A stretch of DNA of 37,948 bases from Candidatus Coprenecus pullistercoris (GCA_019116965.1 DXAT01000070.1:1-37948), one strand, 5' to 3'. Positions 24,241 through 32,818 are shown, counted from the first letter of the stretch. The notes: a model not told the origin generated them from the letters alone. A program made the numbers and translations.

Positions 24241-25080
24241 ATGAGCGGAAAACTTTTCGACAATCACAGTCACTCGTATTTCTCCGCTGACTCCCGCATG
24301 AATATAGTCGACGCGGTCAAGACTGCGTATGAGAGGGGACTTGGCGGTCTTTGTCTTACGGACCATCTTGATTTCGACCCTCCCGAGGGGGTGTCTGACT
24401 TTACTTTCGATGTGCCGTCCCAGCAGGCGGCCATAGACCGGGACGCGGAATTCCTGGGCCTCGGCCGTGAGGACGGAGGGTACGGCAGTTTCCAATTGCT
24501 CAAGGGAGTGGAGATAGGTCTGCAGGATAAAAGTATGCCTACTATACGCAGGATTCTTGCAGACAATAAGTTTGACTGTGTCATAGCCTCGTTGCATCTC
24601 GTGGACGGCCATGATCCGTATTTCGGTGACTATTACAGGCCGTACGACTACAAGTATGCCTACGGGCATTATCTGGAGGAGTTCGACCGTCTCATAAGGG
24701 TGATGCCGGACTTCGACATCCTCGGGCACTATGACTATATCGTCCGATATCCGGATTACAGGGAGGTGACGATATATTATTCGGAGTTCGGGGATGTGCT
24801 GGACTCAATCATGGCATTCCTGGTTCAGAACGGCAAGACCATGGAGATTAACACCAAGACCTATCAGCATTACCGGGGGCGGCATCCGGAACTGGACATC
24901 AATATCCTGAAGCGTTTCAGGGAACTCGGAGGCGAGGCAGTATCGTTCGGCTCGGACGCGCATGACATATCCCGTGTCGGAGACCGTTTTGACTGGTGCC
25001 GGGAGATGGCGCTGGCTGCCGGTCTGAAGTACGGAGTGTATTACAGGAACCGCCGGCCCTGTTTCATTGCCCTTGTCTAA
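24241..25080 (+). CDS. PHP-domain phosphoesterase (histidinol-phosphatase HisK-like)
   Basis: A 279-residue cytoplasmic protein without signal peptide. PHP metal-site motifs are clear: DNHSHSYFSADSRM (HxH), LCLTDHLDFD, LKGVEIGLQ (Glu), VIASLHLVDG (His), FDILGHYDYIVRY (His) and FGSDAHDISRVG (DxH). The family includes histidinol-phosphate phosphatase and related phosphoesterases. No histidine-biosynthesis gene is nearby; it is coupled to the nuclease/TonB locus, so a role on imported nucleotides or oligonucleotides is a reasonable alternative. Its stop overlaps the convergent gene's stop by 4 bp. Confidence 0.85.
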   Translation: MSGKLFDNHSHSYFSADSRMNIVDAVKTAYERGLGGLCLTDHLDFDPPEGVSDFTFDVPSQQAAIDRDAEFLGLGREDGGYGSFQLLKGVEIGLQDKSMPTIRRILADNKFDCVIASLHLVDGHDPYFGDYYRPYDYKYAYGHYLEEFDRLIRVMPDFDILGHYDYIVRYPDYREVTIYYSEFGDVLDSIMAFLVQNGKTMEINTKTYQHYRGRHPELDINILKRFRELGGEAVSFGSDAHDISRVGDRFDWCREMALAAGLKYGVYYRNRRPCFIALV

Positions 25081-25514
25081 TCCCTGGCCTTCCGGGCTTT
25101 TTTCTGCTCTTTTTCTATGGCTTTGAGGGCTTTCAGCTCTTCTTTGGTGAGCTTGCCCATATCCTTGCGGTAGATCAGCCACTGCTCCTCGGAGAGAATT
25201 TTCCTGTAGGAGTTTTCTATCTGTTCCAACCATTTCTCCTGTACCATACGGTATACGGTCTGCTCCTGTGTGCCGGACATCTCGAGGTTCATTATCTCGT
25301 CGTGAAGGGCCCTCATGTCGTGCTGCAGCGTGGAGTCGATGAAGAATGTCTGGTGCGGCTCGAGTTTAAGGAGTCCCTCAAGTCTCTCTGCCTCCTCGAA
25401 GGCGAGTTCTTCCGGAGATTTTTCCTCCTCCTGGTTATTCTGGGCGCTGAGGACTTGTGTGGAAAGTGCCATAGTCAGTATGGGAAGCACTATGGAGAGA
25501 ATCTTGCGGGTCAT
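25077..25514 (-). CDS. Small secreted charged helical protein
   Basis: A 145-residue protein starting MTRKILSIVLPILTMALSTQVLSAQ, a clear signal peptide. The mature part is almost all charged helix (QNNQEEEKSPEELAFEEAERLEGLLKLEP..KLTKEELKALKAIEKEQKKARKARD). EQTVYRMVQEKWLEQIENSYRKILSEEQWLIYRKDMG recalls LTxxQ/Spy-like periplasmic proteins, but I cannot name a family. ATG 25514 is chosen because it directly precedes the signal peptide; the longer frame runs into the divergent dipeptidase promoter and start. No terminator separates it from the convergent PHP gene. Confidence 0.7.
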   Translation of the reverse strand: MTRKILSIVLPILTMALSTQVLSAQNNQEEEKSPEELAFEEAERLEGLLKLEPHQTFFIDSTLQHDMRALHDEIMNLEMSGTQEQTVYRMVQEKWLEQIENSYRKILSEEQWLIYRKDMGKLTKEELKALKAIEKEQKKARKARD

Positions 25515-25541
25515 CTTGTTGGATATAAAATTTAAAATCAC

Positions 25542-25549
25542 TATTTTTG
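25542..25549 (+). promoter_or_regulatory. Promoter -7 box of the C69 dipeptidase gene
   Basis: TATTTTTG matches TAnnTTTG, giving a start near 25556 and a leader of about 33 nt. A TTGTT about 20 nt upstream is a partial -33 element. It probably also drives the downstream cdaA, mutS2 and comF genes, which have no visible promoter of their own. Confidence 0.5.
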
Positions 25550-25588
25550 AACTTATTTTGTGCAAATTTAATAAAATCAGACAGTACA

Positions 25589-27298
25589 ATGAATAAAATC
25601 CTGAAAACAGCACTATGCGCCGCCGCTGCCTGCCTTATCGCGCAGACCGGATACGCATGTACTAATGTCTTGGTAACCAAGGGGGCGTCGAAGGACGGCT
25701 CGGTGTTCGTCACCTATGCGGCTGACTCGCATCAGCTTTACGGAGAGCTTTATTTCTCTCCGGCCGGATTCTTCAAGCCGGGTACCATGCTCAATATAAC
25801 CGAGTGGGATACAGGGCGCTTCTTAGGTCAGATACCCCAGGTTGCCCGCACTTATCAGACAGTCGGCAACATGAACGAGCATCAGCTTATCATCACTGAG
25901 ACCACTTACGGAGGCCGTGGCGAACTTTATGACTCGACGGGCATAATGGATTACGGCTCGCTCATCTATATCACCCTTCAGCGTGCCAGGACTGCCCGTG
26001 AGGCCATACAGACCATCGTGGACCTGGCCAACGAATACGGCTATGCCTCCAGCGGAGAGTCTTTCTCGATAGCCGACAAGGACGAGGTGTGGATCATGGA
26101 GTTCATCGGCAAGGGCACCAAGCTGGACAAGAAGGGCCGCAATGTCAACAAGGGCATTGTATGGGTGGCCGCGCGTGTCCCTGACGGATATATCTGCGCC
26201 CATGCCAACCAGGCCCGCATCCGCCAGATAGACTTCAATGATCCTGAGAACTGGCTCTATTCCGAGGATGTGGTGGATTTCGCCCGTGAGATGGGATATT
26301 ATGAGGGCAGCGATGAGGATTTCAGCTTCTGCGACGCATACGCTCCGCTCAACTTCAGCGGTTTGAGAGGATGTGAGTCAAGGGTATGGTCTGCGTTCAA
26401 CATCCTCTGCGACGGTGTGATCGACGGCCGCCCCGCCGAGGAGTATCTCGACTATGCGATGGGCTACAACGCCGACAACCGCCTGCCTCTTTTCGTGAAG
26501 CCTGCCGAGAAAGTCAGCTTCAAGGAAGTGGCCGACGTGATGCGTGACCATTTCGAGGGCTCGCCCATGGATATGACGGTGGATGCCGGTGCGGGCGGAC
26601 ACCATACCCCCTACAGGTGGAGACCGATGGATTTCGAGTATGACGGAAAGACCTATGTCAACGAGAGGGCCATAGCCACTCAGCAGACCGGATTCTGGAT
26701 TGTATGTCAGAGCCGCAGCTGGCTGCCCGATGAGATCGGAGGAGTGCTCTGGTTCGGTGTGGATGATGCCGCTACCTCCTGCCTGACTCCTGTCTATACC
26801 AATGTTAGCGAGATACCCCAGTGCATCAAGGTCGGTAACGGAAGCCTCATAGAGTATTCGCCTACATCCCTTTTCTGGGTCACCAACCGTATAGCCAATT
26901 TCGCTTACATGCTTTATGACCGCATAGAGCCTGAGGTGCGTGCCGTTATCGACGAGAGGGAGGAATGGGCGCAGCGCTGGCTGTCCTCGGCAGACAATGC
27001 AGCTCTGCAGGCTCTCGGTGAGGAGCCTACGGAGGAAAGCATCCGGGAGGCCCGCGATTATATGACAAGATTCAGCATGAGTGCGGCACAAAGCCTCTTC
27101 GATACATGGAAAGAACTGGATATCTACCTGCTTGTCAAGTATATGGACGGTAATGTGAAGAAGATGAACGGTCACGGGACATTCCTCAACAACGGCTATT
27201 CGGACCGCATTCCCGCAGCTCCAGACCAGCCCGGTTACAGCGATAAGTGGAAGGAGGTCGTGGCAAAGGACGCAGGCGAGATACTTGAAGTCAGGTAA
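25589..27298 (+). CDS. C69-family (PepD-like) dipeptidase, secreted Ntn hydrolase
   Basis: A 569-residue protein with signal peptide MNKILKTALCAAAACLIAQTGYA followed at once by Cys24 in CTNVLVTKGASKDGSVFVTY. In C69 enzymes this Cys becomes the N-terminal nucleophile after processing; here signal cleavage could expose it directly. Other family features are EYGYASSGESFSIADKDEVWIMEFIGKGTK and VAARVPDGYICAHANQARI. It would release dipeptides in the periplasm or outside the cell. ATG 25589 is chosen because it begins the signal peptide. Seventeen nucleotides separate it from cdaA. Confidence 0.9.
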   Translation: MNKILKTALCAAAACLIAQTGYACTNVLVTKGASKDGSVFVTYAADSHQLYGELYFSPAGFFKPGTMLNITEWDTGRFLGQIPQVARTYQTVGNMNEHQLIITETTYGGRGELYDSTGIMDYGSLIYITLQRARTAREAIQTIVDLANEYGYASSGESFSIADKDEVWIMEFIGKGTKLDKKGRNVNKGIVWVAARVPDGYICAHANQARIRQIDFNDPENWLYSEDVVDFAREMGYYEGSDEDFSFCDAYAPLNFSGLRGCESRVWSAFNILCDGVIDGRPAEEYLDYAMGYNADNRLPLFVKPAEKVSFKEVADVMRDHFEGSPMDMTVDAGAGGHHTPYRWRPMDFEYDGKTYVNERAIATQQTGFWIVCQSRSWLPDEIGGVLWFGVDDAATSCLTPVYTNVSEIPQCIKVGNGSLIEYSPTSLFWVTNRIANFAYMLYDRIEPEVRAVIDEREEWAQRWLSSADNAALQALGEEPTEESIREARDYMTRFSMSAAQSLFDTWKELDIYLLVKYMDGNVKKMNGHGTFLNNGYSDRIPAAPDQPGYSDKWKEVVAKDAGEILEVR

Positions 27299-27315
27299 GG
27301 AGCTTTTGTATTCGG

Positions 27316-28110
27316 ATGTTGGACTTTATCAACATATCGGTCATCGATATTATCGACATCGCTCTGGTAGGTATTCTGATCTACCAGATGATTCGGATAA
27401 TACGCGGTACTTCTGTGTTCAATATCTTCACTGGGATTCTCCTTATCTATCTGCTGTGGATAGTGGTGAGGGCCTTGAATATGAAACTGCTGTCTTCGAT
27501 TCTCGGGCAGATTCTCGGAGTCGGAGTAGTAGCGCTGATAGTGATTTTCCAGCCTGAGATACGCCGTTTCCTGCTTCATATCGGCAGTAAATACCTGTCG
27601 TCTTCGCGCAACAATCTTGTGACGCGCCTGCTGCTCGGCCGCAATGACAAGGAGATGCAGGCGACATCCCTGGATGAGATTGCCCAGGCATGCCGCAGGA
27701 TGGCAGATACCCGTACGGGAGCGCTTATCGTTCTGCAGCACAATTCTTCCCTGGAATTTGTCACCGAGACAGGAGACCGTATAGATGCGGCCGTCAACCG
27801 TCGTCTTATAGAGAACATCTTCTACAAGAATACGCCGCTTCATGACGGGGCCATGGTGATTGACGCGGACCGTATAATAGCCGCCCGGTGTACCCTGCCT
27901 ATCGTGGATAATCCGGATATACCTCCTCAGTACGGTATGAGGCACAGGGCTGCTGTAAGTATCACCCAGGATACTGATGCGGATGCGATCGTGGTCTCTG
28001 AGGAGACAGGCAATATCTCTTATGTCAGCGGAGGCGAGATGAAGACCATCACCAGCATGAGTGAGCTCAAGCTCTCGATAGAGAATTCCTACCGGAAGGA
28101 CAATATATGA
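27316..28110 (+). CDS. cdaA: Diadenylate cyclase CdaA (c-di-AMP synthase)
   Basis: A 264-residue membrane enzyme that joins two ATP into c-di-AMP, which controls potassium, osmotic and wall homeostasis. Three N-terminal transmembrane helices (about 9-28, 35-53, 60-78) precede the DisA_N domain. Catalytic motifs are intact: DGA at 177-179 (PLHDGAMV) and RHR at 209-211 (YGMRHRAA). The stop overlaps the mutS2 start by 4 bp (ATGA). In many Bacteroidota it follows folP; here the upstream neighbour is a secreted dipeptidase. Confidence 0.95.
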   Translation: MLDFINISVIDIIDIALVGILIYQMIRIIRGTSVFNIFTGILLIYLLWIVVRALNMKLLSSILGQILGVGVVALIVIFQPEIRRFLLHIGSKYLSSSRNNLVTRLLLGRNDKEMQATSLDEIAQACRRMADTRTGALIVLQHNSSLEFVTETGDRIDAAVNRRLIENIFYKNTPLHDGAMVIDADRIIAARCTLPIVDNPDIPPQYGMRHRAAVSITQDTDADAIVVSEETGNISYVSGGEMKTITSMSELKLSIENSYRKDNI

Positions 28111-30638
28111 CGAACGAGGCCAAGATAGAGATAAAGCTGGGTTTTGACAAGCTCCGCGAGAGCGTTGCAGCCCGTTGTTCCACAGGTTATGGACGGGACA
28201 GGGCGGAGGATGAGCGTGTGTCCGTCGAGGCACCGGAGATAGAGCATCGTCTGGGTCTTACTGACGAGATGCGGGTAATCCTGATGTTCGAGACATCTTT
28301 CCCTACATCGGGTTTCGGGGACTGCATTCCTTTTTTAGTCCCTCTACGCAGTCCGTATTCGCACATAGATCTCCCGTCGCTGGTGGTATTGCGCAGTTCT
28401 CTGGACGCTCTCCGCAGGATTCTGGCTTTTTTCAGCGGATGCCGTGAAGGACAGTATCCGCTGTTGATGGATATGGCTTCGGCCGTACTCTCTTTTCCGG
28501 AGATACTCAGGCGGATAGATGAGATACTGGACAAATACGGGGAGGTGCGCGACAACGCCTCCGATGGACTGTATGCCATACGCCGGGCCATCAGGGATAA
28601 GGAGAGTGCGGTGTCGAGGCGTATTCAGGCTATCCTTCGCAAGGCACAGGATGATGGAGTGGCCGATGCCGATGCTTCTGTGTCGATACGCGAGGGGAAG
28701 GTACTTATACCGGTCTCGTCCGGAAACAAGCGTAAAGTTCCCGGTATAGTCTACGATGAGTCGGCTTCGGGTAAGACATCGTTTATCGAGCCGATGGAGG
28801 TGGTGGAGCTCAACAATCAGCTCCGGGAGCTGCATTTCGAGGAGCAGAGGGAGATTCTCCGGATTCTTACGGAGTTCACGGATTTCCTGCGGCCGTACGT
28901 TGACGATGTCATCGAGTCGCAGAAGTTTATGGGTGAGCTGGATTTCATCATGGCCAAGGCCTCGGTTGCCTCCCGCTTTAAGGGCGGCAAGCCGGTGCTG
29001 TCCGACAGGGGAGAGCTGATTCTGCGCCAGGCCCGTCATCCCTTGCTGGAGGAGGCTCTTGCCAAGGAGGGCAAAAAGATAGTGCCTCTGGATGTGTCGC
29101 TTACGCCGTCCAGGCGCATATTGCTCATCTCCGGTCCCAATGCAGGAGGCAAGTCTGTATGCCTCAAGACTGTAGGGCTGCTTCAGTATATGTTTCAATG
29201 GGGAATGCCGATACCGGCTTCGGAAAGTTCGGAGCTGACAGTGTTTCACGAGGTGTTCGTGGATATCGGTGACGACCAGTCGCTGGAGAACGACCTCAGT
29301 ACATACAGCTCTCATCTTCTGAATATGAAAGAGGCTGTGGCGCTGGCGGATGACAGGTCTCTGGTGCTTATTGACGAATTCGGCTCCGGTACGGAACCTG
29401 CGGCCGGAGGAGCCATTGCTGAGGAGGTTCTGAGTGTCTTTGAGGAGAAGGGCTGCTATGGTGTCATCACTACTCACTATACCAATCTTAAATTCTATGC
29501 CAGCAACAGCAGCCGTATAATAAACGGAGCCATGCAGTTCGATGTGCAGAAGATACAGCCGCTGTTCAAACTTGAGCCGGGTCTGCCCGGTAATTCCTTC
29601 GCCTTTGAGCTGGCCCGAAAGATAGGTCTGCCTGAGAATATAGTGCACGGGGCCGAAGAGAGGGCAGGAAAGGATTATGTCGCGGTGGAGCGGAATCTGC
29701 GCAAGATAGCCCGTAACAAGCGGGAACTGGAGGAGCGTCTGGTGAGGGTGAAGGCAGCGGACCGTACTCTCGATTCGATGACCGAGAAATATGAGAAGGA
29801 ACTTTCGGAGATAAAGGCGCTGCGCAAGAGTGTCCTCGATGAGGCGAAGGCCCAGGCGGCGGAGATTATAGCCCAGGCCAACAAGAAGATAGAGAACACC
29901 ATCCGTGAGATAAAGGAGTCCCAGGCGGAGAAACAGCGGACGCAGGAGGTACGGCAGGATCTCCGGGATTTTGCGGAGTCGATGGCCGGAGATGCGGCCG
30001 CCCGTAGTGAGCAGGAACAGAAGATAGAGAGGAAGATGGCTCAGATAGTGGAGCGCAAGAGGCGGCAGGAGGAACGTCGTGCCCGCCGCGCTGCCGGAGA
30101 GGCTGAGAAAGACAACGGTCGGCAGGACATCTCCGTGGAGAGACAGCATGTTCCGGTTCCTGACAGGATAGAGCCTGGAGTATATGTCCGCCTGGTGGAC
30201 AGCGGAATGACCGGGGAGGTGGTGCAGGTCTCCGGTAAGAAGGCGACCGTGGCCGTGGGCGAGATTCTGACCAAAGTGGATGTGTCGAAGCTCAGACCTT
30301 TGTCTGCCAATCAGTACCGTTCTTCGGTCAAGCCTTCCGCTCAGGTTAAGTCAAGTGTCCGGCTGTCATCCTCCATCTCGGAGCGTAAACTCAACTTCAA
30401 ACCGTCGATAGATATCCGGGGAATGCATTTGGAGGAGGCTATTCCCGTTGTCACCAATTTTATAGACGATGCCCTGATGCTTGGAGTGTCTGAGGTCTCA
30501 ATCCTCCACGGCAAGGGATCCGGTGTCCTGAAGGAGGAGATACGCAAGCTGCTGCGCATAACGCCGGGCGTAGTGTCTTTTGCGGACGAGCATGTCGAGC
30601 GCGGCGGAGCTGGCATTACTATAGTAAGACTGGATTGA
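28107..30638 (+). CDS. mutS2: Endonuclease MutS2
   Basis: An 843-residue MutS-family ATPase that lacks the mismatch-reading domain. It acts on branched DNA and, in some bacteria, on collided ribosomes. Walker A GPNAGGKS is at 343-350 and Walker B LVLIDEFGSGTEP around 419-431. A long coiled coil rich in Glu, Lys and Arg follows (about 515-690), then a KOW-like beta segment. The C-terminal Smr nuclease domain shows DIRGMHLEEA and ILHGKGSGVLKEEIRKLL near 800. The length is normal for the family. Overlap with cdaA implies coupled expression. Confidence 0.95.
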   Translation: MTNEAKIEIKLGFDKLRESVAARCSTGYGRDRAEDERVSVEAPEIEHRLGLTDEMRVILMFETSFPTSGFGDCIPFLVPLRSPYSHIDLPSLVVLRSSLDALRRILAFFSGCREGQYPLLMDMASAVLSFPEILRRIDEILDKYGEVRDNASDGLYAIRRAIRDKESAVSRRIQAILRKAQDDGVADADASVSIREGKVLIPVSSGNKRKVPGIVYDESASGKTSFIEPMEVVELNNQLRELHFEEQREILRILTEFTDFLRPYVDDVIESQKFMGELDFIMAKASVASRFKGGKPVLSDRGELILRQARHPLLEEALAKEGKKIVPLDVSLTPSRRILLISGPNAGGKSVCLKTVGLLQYMFQWGMPIPASESSELTVFHEVFVDIGDDQSLENDLSTYSSHLLNMKEAVALADDRSLVLIDEFGSGTEPAAGGAIAEEVLSVFEEKGCYGVITTHYTNLKFYASNSSRIINGAMQFDVQKIQPLFKLEPGLPGNSFAFELARKIGLPENIVHGAEERAGKDYVAVERNLRKIARNKRELEERLVRVKAADRTLDSMTEKYEKELSEIKALRKSVLDEAKAQAAEIIAQANKKIENTIREIKESQAEKQRTQEVRQDLRDFAESMAGDAAARSEQEQKIERKMAQIVERKRRQEERRARRAAGEAEKDNGRQDISVERQHVPVPDRIEPGVYVRLVDSGMTGEVVQVSGKKATVAVGEILTKVDVSKLRPLSANQYRSSVKPSAQVKSSVRLSSSISERKLNFKPSIDIRGMHLEEAIPVVTNFIDDALMLGVSEVSILHGKGSGVLKEEIRKLLRITPGVVSFADEHVERGGAGITIVRLD

Positions 30639-30660
30639 TGTGATTTTGAACTGAAGAGTG

Positions 30661-31374
30661 ATGGATTGGAAGAGGGGTTGGAAAGAGCTGGGAGACATGG
30701 TGTGGCCGAGGAAGTGCGGGGTATGCGGAGACTTTCTGGAGACAGACGAGCTGTATGTCTGCTCGGAATGCCTGGCGGATATGCCTTTGACTTATTTCTG
30801 GAGCTGGAGGGAGAATCCGGCCGAAAGGATGCTTTGGGGACGGACTTATCTGCAGGGAGTGGTGTCCCTGTTCTATTATTCGTATGACAATCAATACAAG
30901 GAACTTCTTCATGCCGTAAAATATGGAGGCGATATGGCTGCCGGACATTGGCTTGGCTGTATGCTGGGCCGGTATATGCGCGACAGTTATCCACTTCCTG
31001 ACATGATTGTTCCTGTGCCGCTGCACTGGAGGCGGAGATGGGAGCGCGGTTACAATCAGGCAGCAGTCATAGCCCGCGGTCTGGCTGAGGGAATGGGCGG
31101 CAGGCCTGTGGAAACAAGCCTGCTCCGGCGCCGGAAGTATTCCGCATCGCAGACCAGGATGCATGTCGGCAACAAGTGGGAGAATGTATCAGGGGCCTTT
31201 TCGCTCAGTCCTGAGGCTCCGGAGGTTCTTTGCGGCCGCCATGTCCTTGTAGTGGATGATGTTCTCACCACGGGAGCTACGGCCGAGGCCTGTTGGGATG
31301 CACTGCGTATAGTTCCGGATATAAAAATATCCTATGCCAGTATCGCTTTCGTGCAGCGTCCCGGCATAGGATAG
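30661..31374 (+). CDS. ComF-family phosphoribosyltransferase-like protein
   Basis: A 237-residue ComF protein. The N-terminal zinc knuckle has Cys19, Cys22, Cys34 and Cys37 (PRKCGVC..YVCSECL). The phosphoribosyltransferase-like domain has the PRPP-loop signature VLVVDDVLTTGAT and the ComF segment PVPLHWRRRWERGYNQAAVIA. Family members are linked to DNA uptake or recombination in competent bacteria, but the reaction is unknown. ATG 30661 is preferred to the GTG codon just before it. It lies 22 nt after mutS2. Its last 45 nt contain the terminator of the convergent metK. Confidence 0.9.
   Translation: MDWKRGWKELGDMVWPRKCGVCGDFLETDELYVCSECLADMPLTYFWSWRENPAERMLWGRTYLQGVVSLFYYSYDNQYKELLHAVKYGGDMAAGHWLGCMLGRYMRDSYPLPDMIVPVPLHWRRRWERGYNQAAVIARGLAEGMGGRPVETSLLRRRKYSASQTRMHVGNKWENVSGAFSLSPEAPEVLCGRHVLVVDDVLTTGATAEACWDALRIVPDIKISYASIAFVQRPGIG
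31325..31373 (-). terminator. metK terminator lying inside the 3' end of comF
   Basis: TATCCTATGCC (31328-31338) and GGCATAGGATA (31363-31373) form a perfect 11-bp stem. On the minus strand the hairpin is followed by TTTTTAT, which makes it a good terminator for metK, 23 nt past its stop. On the plus strand the stem overlaps the comF stop codon and lacks a T-run. Confidence 0.7.
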
Positions 31375-31395
31375 ATAAAGTCTGCCGTAGTCTGA

Positions 31396-32685
31396 CTAAA
31401 GACCGAATTCCTTATGTATCAGGTCTACGGAGTCGAGGAGTTCCCATCCGAAGAACTGGAGCTCTTTCTCCACTTTTCTGCCGTCGCGTATAAGCTCCAC
31501 CTTACGCTTGAAAGGATCGCGTCCGAAGTGGCCGTAGGATGCAGTAGGGAGGTAGATAGGGTTTCTGAGCCCGAAACGCTCTATGATTGCTGCTGGGCGC
31601 AGGTCAAACAGCGTGCGTATCCGTGCGGCAATCTCTCCGTCTGTAAGTCCGACCTTGGATGTGCCGTAAGTGTTGACGAAGATGCTCACAGGCTCGGCGA
31701 TTCCTATGGCGTAGGCCAGCTGGATGAGAATCTCGTCGGCGACTCCGGCTGCCACCATATTCTTGGCGATGTAGCGGGCTGCGTATGCGGCCGAGCGGTC
31801 CACCTTGCTGGGGTCCTTGCCTGAGAAGGCTCCGCCTCCGTGAGCCCCCTTGCCGCCGTATGTGTCCACGATAATCTTGCGGCCGGTGAGTCCTGTGTCT
31901 CCGTGAGGGCCTCCGATGACGAACTTGCCGGTAGGATTGACATGCAGGATGAAATTGCCGTCAAAGAGGCGGCGGGTCCTTTCTGGAAGACGGGAGATGA
32001 CTCTGGGGAGGAGGATTTTCTCTATATCCTCCTTTATCTTGCTCTGGATTGCCGCATCGTTTTCCGGTGTGCCGGGAATCATACCGTCGGCTGCCGGAAA
32101 GTCATCGTGCTGTGTGGAAACGACTATGGTGTGAACTCTGAGCGGATGATGGTTGTCATCGTATTCAATGGTGAACTGGGACTTGGCGTCCGGACGGAGG
32201 TAAGGCATAAGCTGCGGTTCCTCGCGGCGTATTTTAGCCAGCTCTATCAGAGTGATGTGTGCAAGAGTAAGAGGCAGAGGCATGTATTCTTCGGTGTCGT
32301 TGCAGGCGTATCCGAACATCATGCCCTGGTCTCCGGCACCCTGCTCTTCCCTGACCTCGTTGACGACTCCCCTGTTGATGTCGGGGGACTGCTCGTGCAG
32401 GGCCGAGAGTATGCCGCAGGACTTGGAATCGAACATATAGTCGGCCTTTGTGTAGCCGATACGGTCTATGACTCCTCGGGCCACATGCTGTATGTCCACA
32501 TATGCGTTCTCTGAGCGTACTTCGCCGCAGATGACGACGAGTCCTGTGCTGACAAAGGTCTCGCAAGCTACTTTCGCGTCCGGATCCTGGCGCAGGAAGT
32601 CATCGAGGATAGCGTCAGAAATCTGATCGGCCACTTTGTCAGGATGGCCCTCCGAAACAGATTCTGAAGTGAAAAAGTATGACAT
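31396..32685 (-). CDS. metK: S-adenosylmethionine synthetase
   Basis: MetK makes S-adenosylmethionine from methionine and ATP. The 429-residue protein begins [25 protein letters not shown], with the substrate-binding GHPDK, and has [15 protein letters not shown] and [23 protein letters not shown]. The start at 32685 matches the family N-terminus; the longer upstream frame runs into the attenuator hairpin. A roughly 150-nt leader holds a SAM-II-like aptamer and a terminator hairpin, so the product very probably shuts off its own gene. It converges with comF. Confidence 0.97.
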   Translation of the reverse strand: MSYFFTSESVSEGHPDKVADQISDAILDDFLRQDPDAKVACETFVSTGLVVICGEVRSENAYVDIQHVARGVIDRIGYTKADYMFDSKSCGILSALHEQSPDINRGVVNEVREEQGAGDQGMMFGYACNDTEEYMPLPLTLAHITLIELAKIRREEPQLMPYLRPDAKSQFTIEYDDNHHPLRVHTIVVSTQHDDFPAADGMIPGTPENDAAIQSKIKEDIEKILLPRVISRLPERTRRLFDGNFILHVNPTGKFVIGGPHGDTGLTGRKIIVDTYGGKGAHGGGAFSGKDPSKVDRSAAYAARYIAKNMVAAGVADEILIQLAYAIGIAEPVSIFVNTYGTSKVGLTDGEIAARIRTLFDLRPAAIIERFGLRNPIYLPTASYGHFGRDPFKRKVELIRDGRKVEKELQFFGWELLDSVDLIHKEFGL

Positions 32686-32701
32686 GATATAAGTGCTTAT
32701 A

Positions 32702-32743
32702 AAAAATAAATCTCTTCCGTGTGAGTTTACGGAGAGATTTGAC
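32702..32743 (-). terminator. Attenuator hairpin in the metK leader
   Basis: Minus strand: AAATCTCTCCGT (32740-32729) pairs with ACGGAAGAGATTT (32720-32708) with a single bulge, followed by ATTTTTTAT. It ends about 20 nt before the metK start codon, so it acts inside the leader rather than at a gene end. The 9 nt GTCAAATCT (32743-32735), covering the 5' half of the stem, are exactly complementary to AGATTTGAC in the upstream aptamer, giving mutually exclusive folds. Confidence 0.72.
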
Positions 32744-32761
32744 AAAACACTAACTGTATGA

Positions 32762-32818
32762 AAGATTCATTTTAGCATTTTTTACCGTGGTTGCAAGCAG
32801 TCAAATCTGTCCACAAAC
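32762..32818 (-). promoter_or_regulatory. SAM-II-type riboswitch aptamer upstream of metK
   Basis: On the minus strand UUGUGG (32816-32811) pairs with CCACGG (P1). The loop contains the SAM-II hallmarks GAUUUGA and CUUGCAA; after P1 come an A-rich segment and the conserved GCUAAAA (32776-32770). The UGC there can pair with GCA of the loop as the pseudoknot. Order and spacing match the SAM-II (metA) riboswitch as I remember its consensus. It lies between the metK promoter and the attenuator hairpin. No covariance-model search was possible, so the class call is by eye. Confidence 0.75.

Noticed and set aside
25078-25125. Possible terminator between the PHP gene and the convergent small secreted protein gene
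   Set aside because: Only a 4-bp GGCC/GGGC-type stem with a T-run is present, inside the minus-strand coding sequence; too weak to call.
27235-28233. A 332-codon minus-strand frame across cdaA
   Set aside because: It crosses the cdaA gene and parts of both neighbours on the wrong strand and has no recognisable motif.
28344-30149. A 601-codon open frame antisense to mutS2
   Set aside because: It lies wholly opposite well-supported MutS2 motifs, its protein is rich in Leu/His/Arg with no domain, and such mirrors are common in GC-biased genes.
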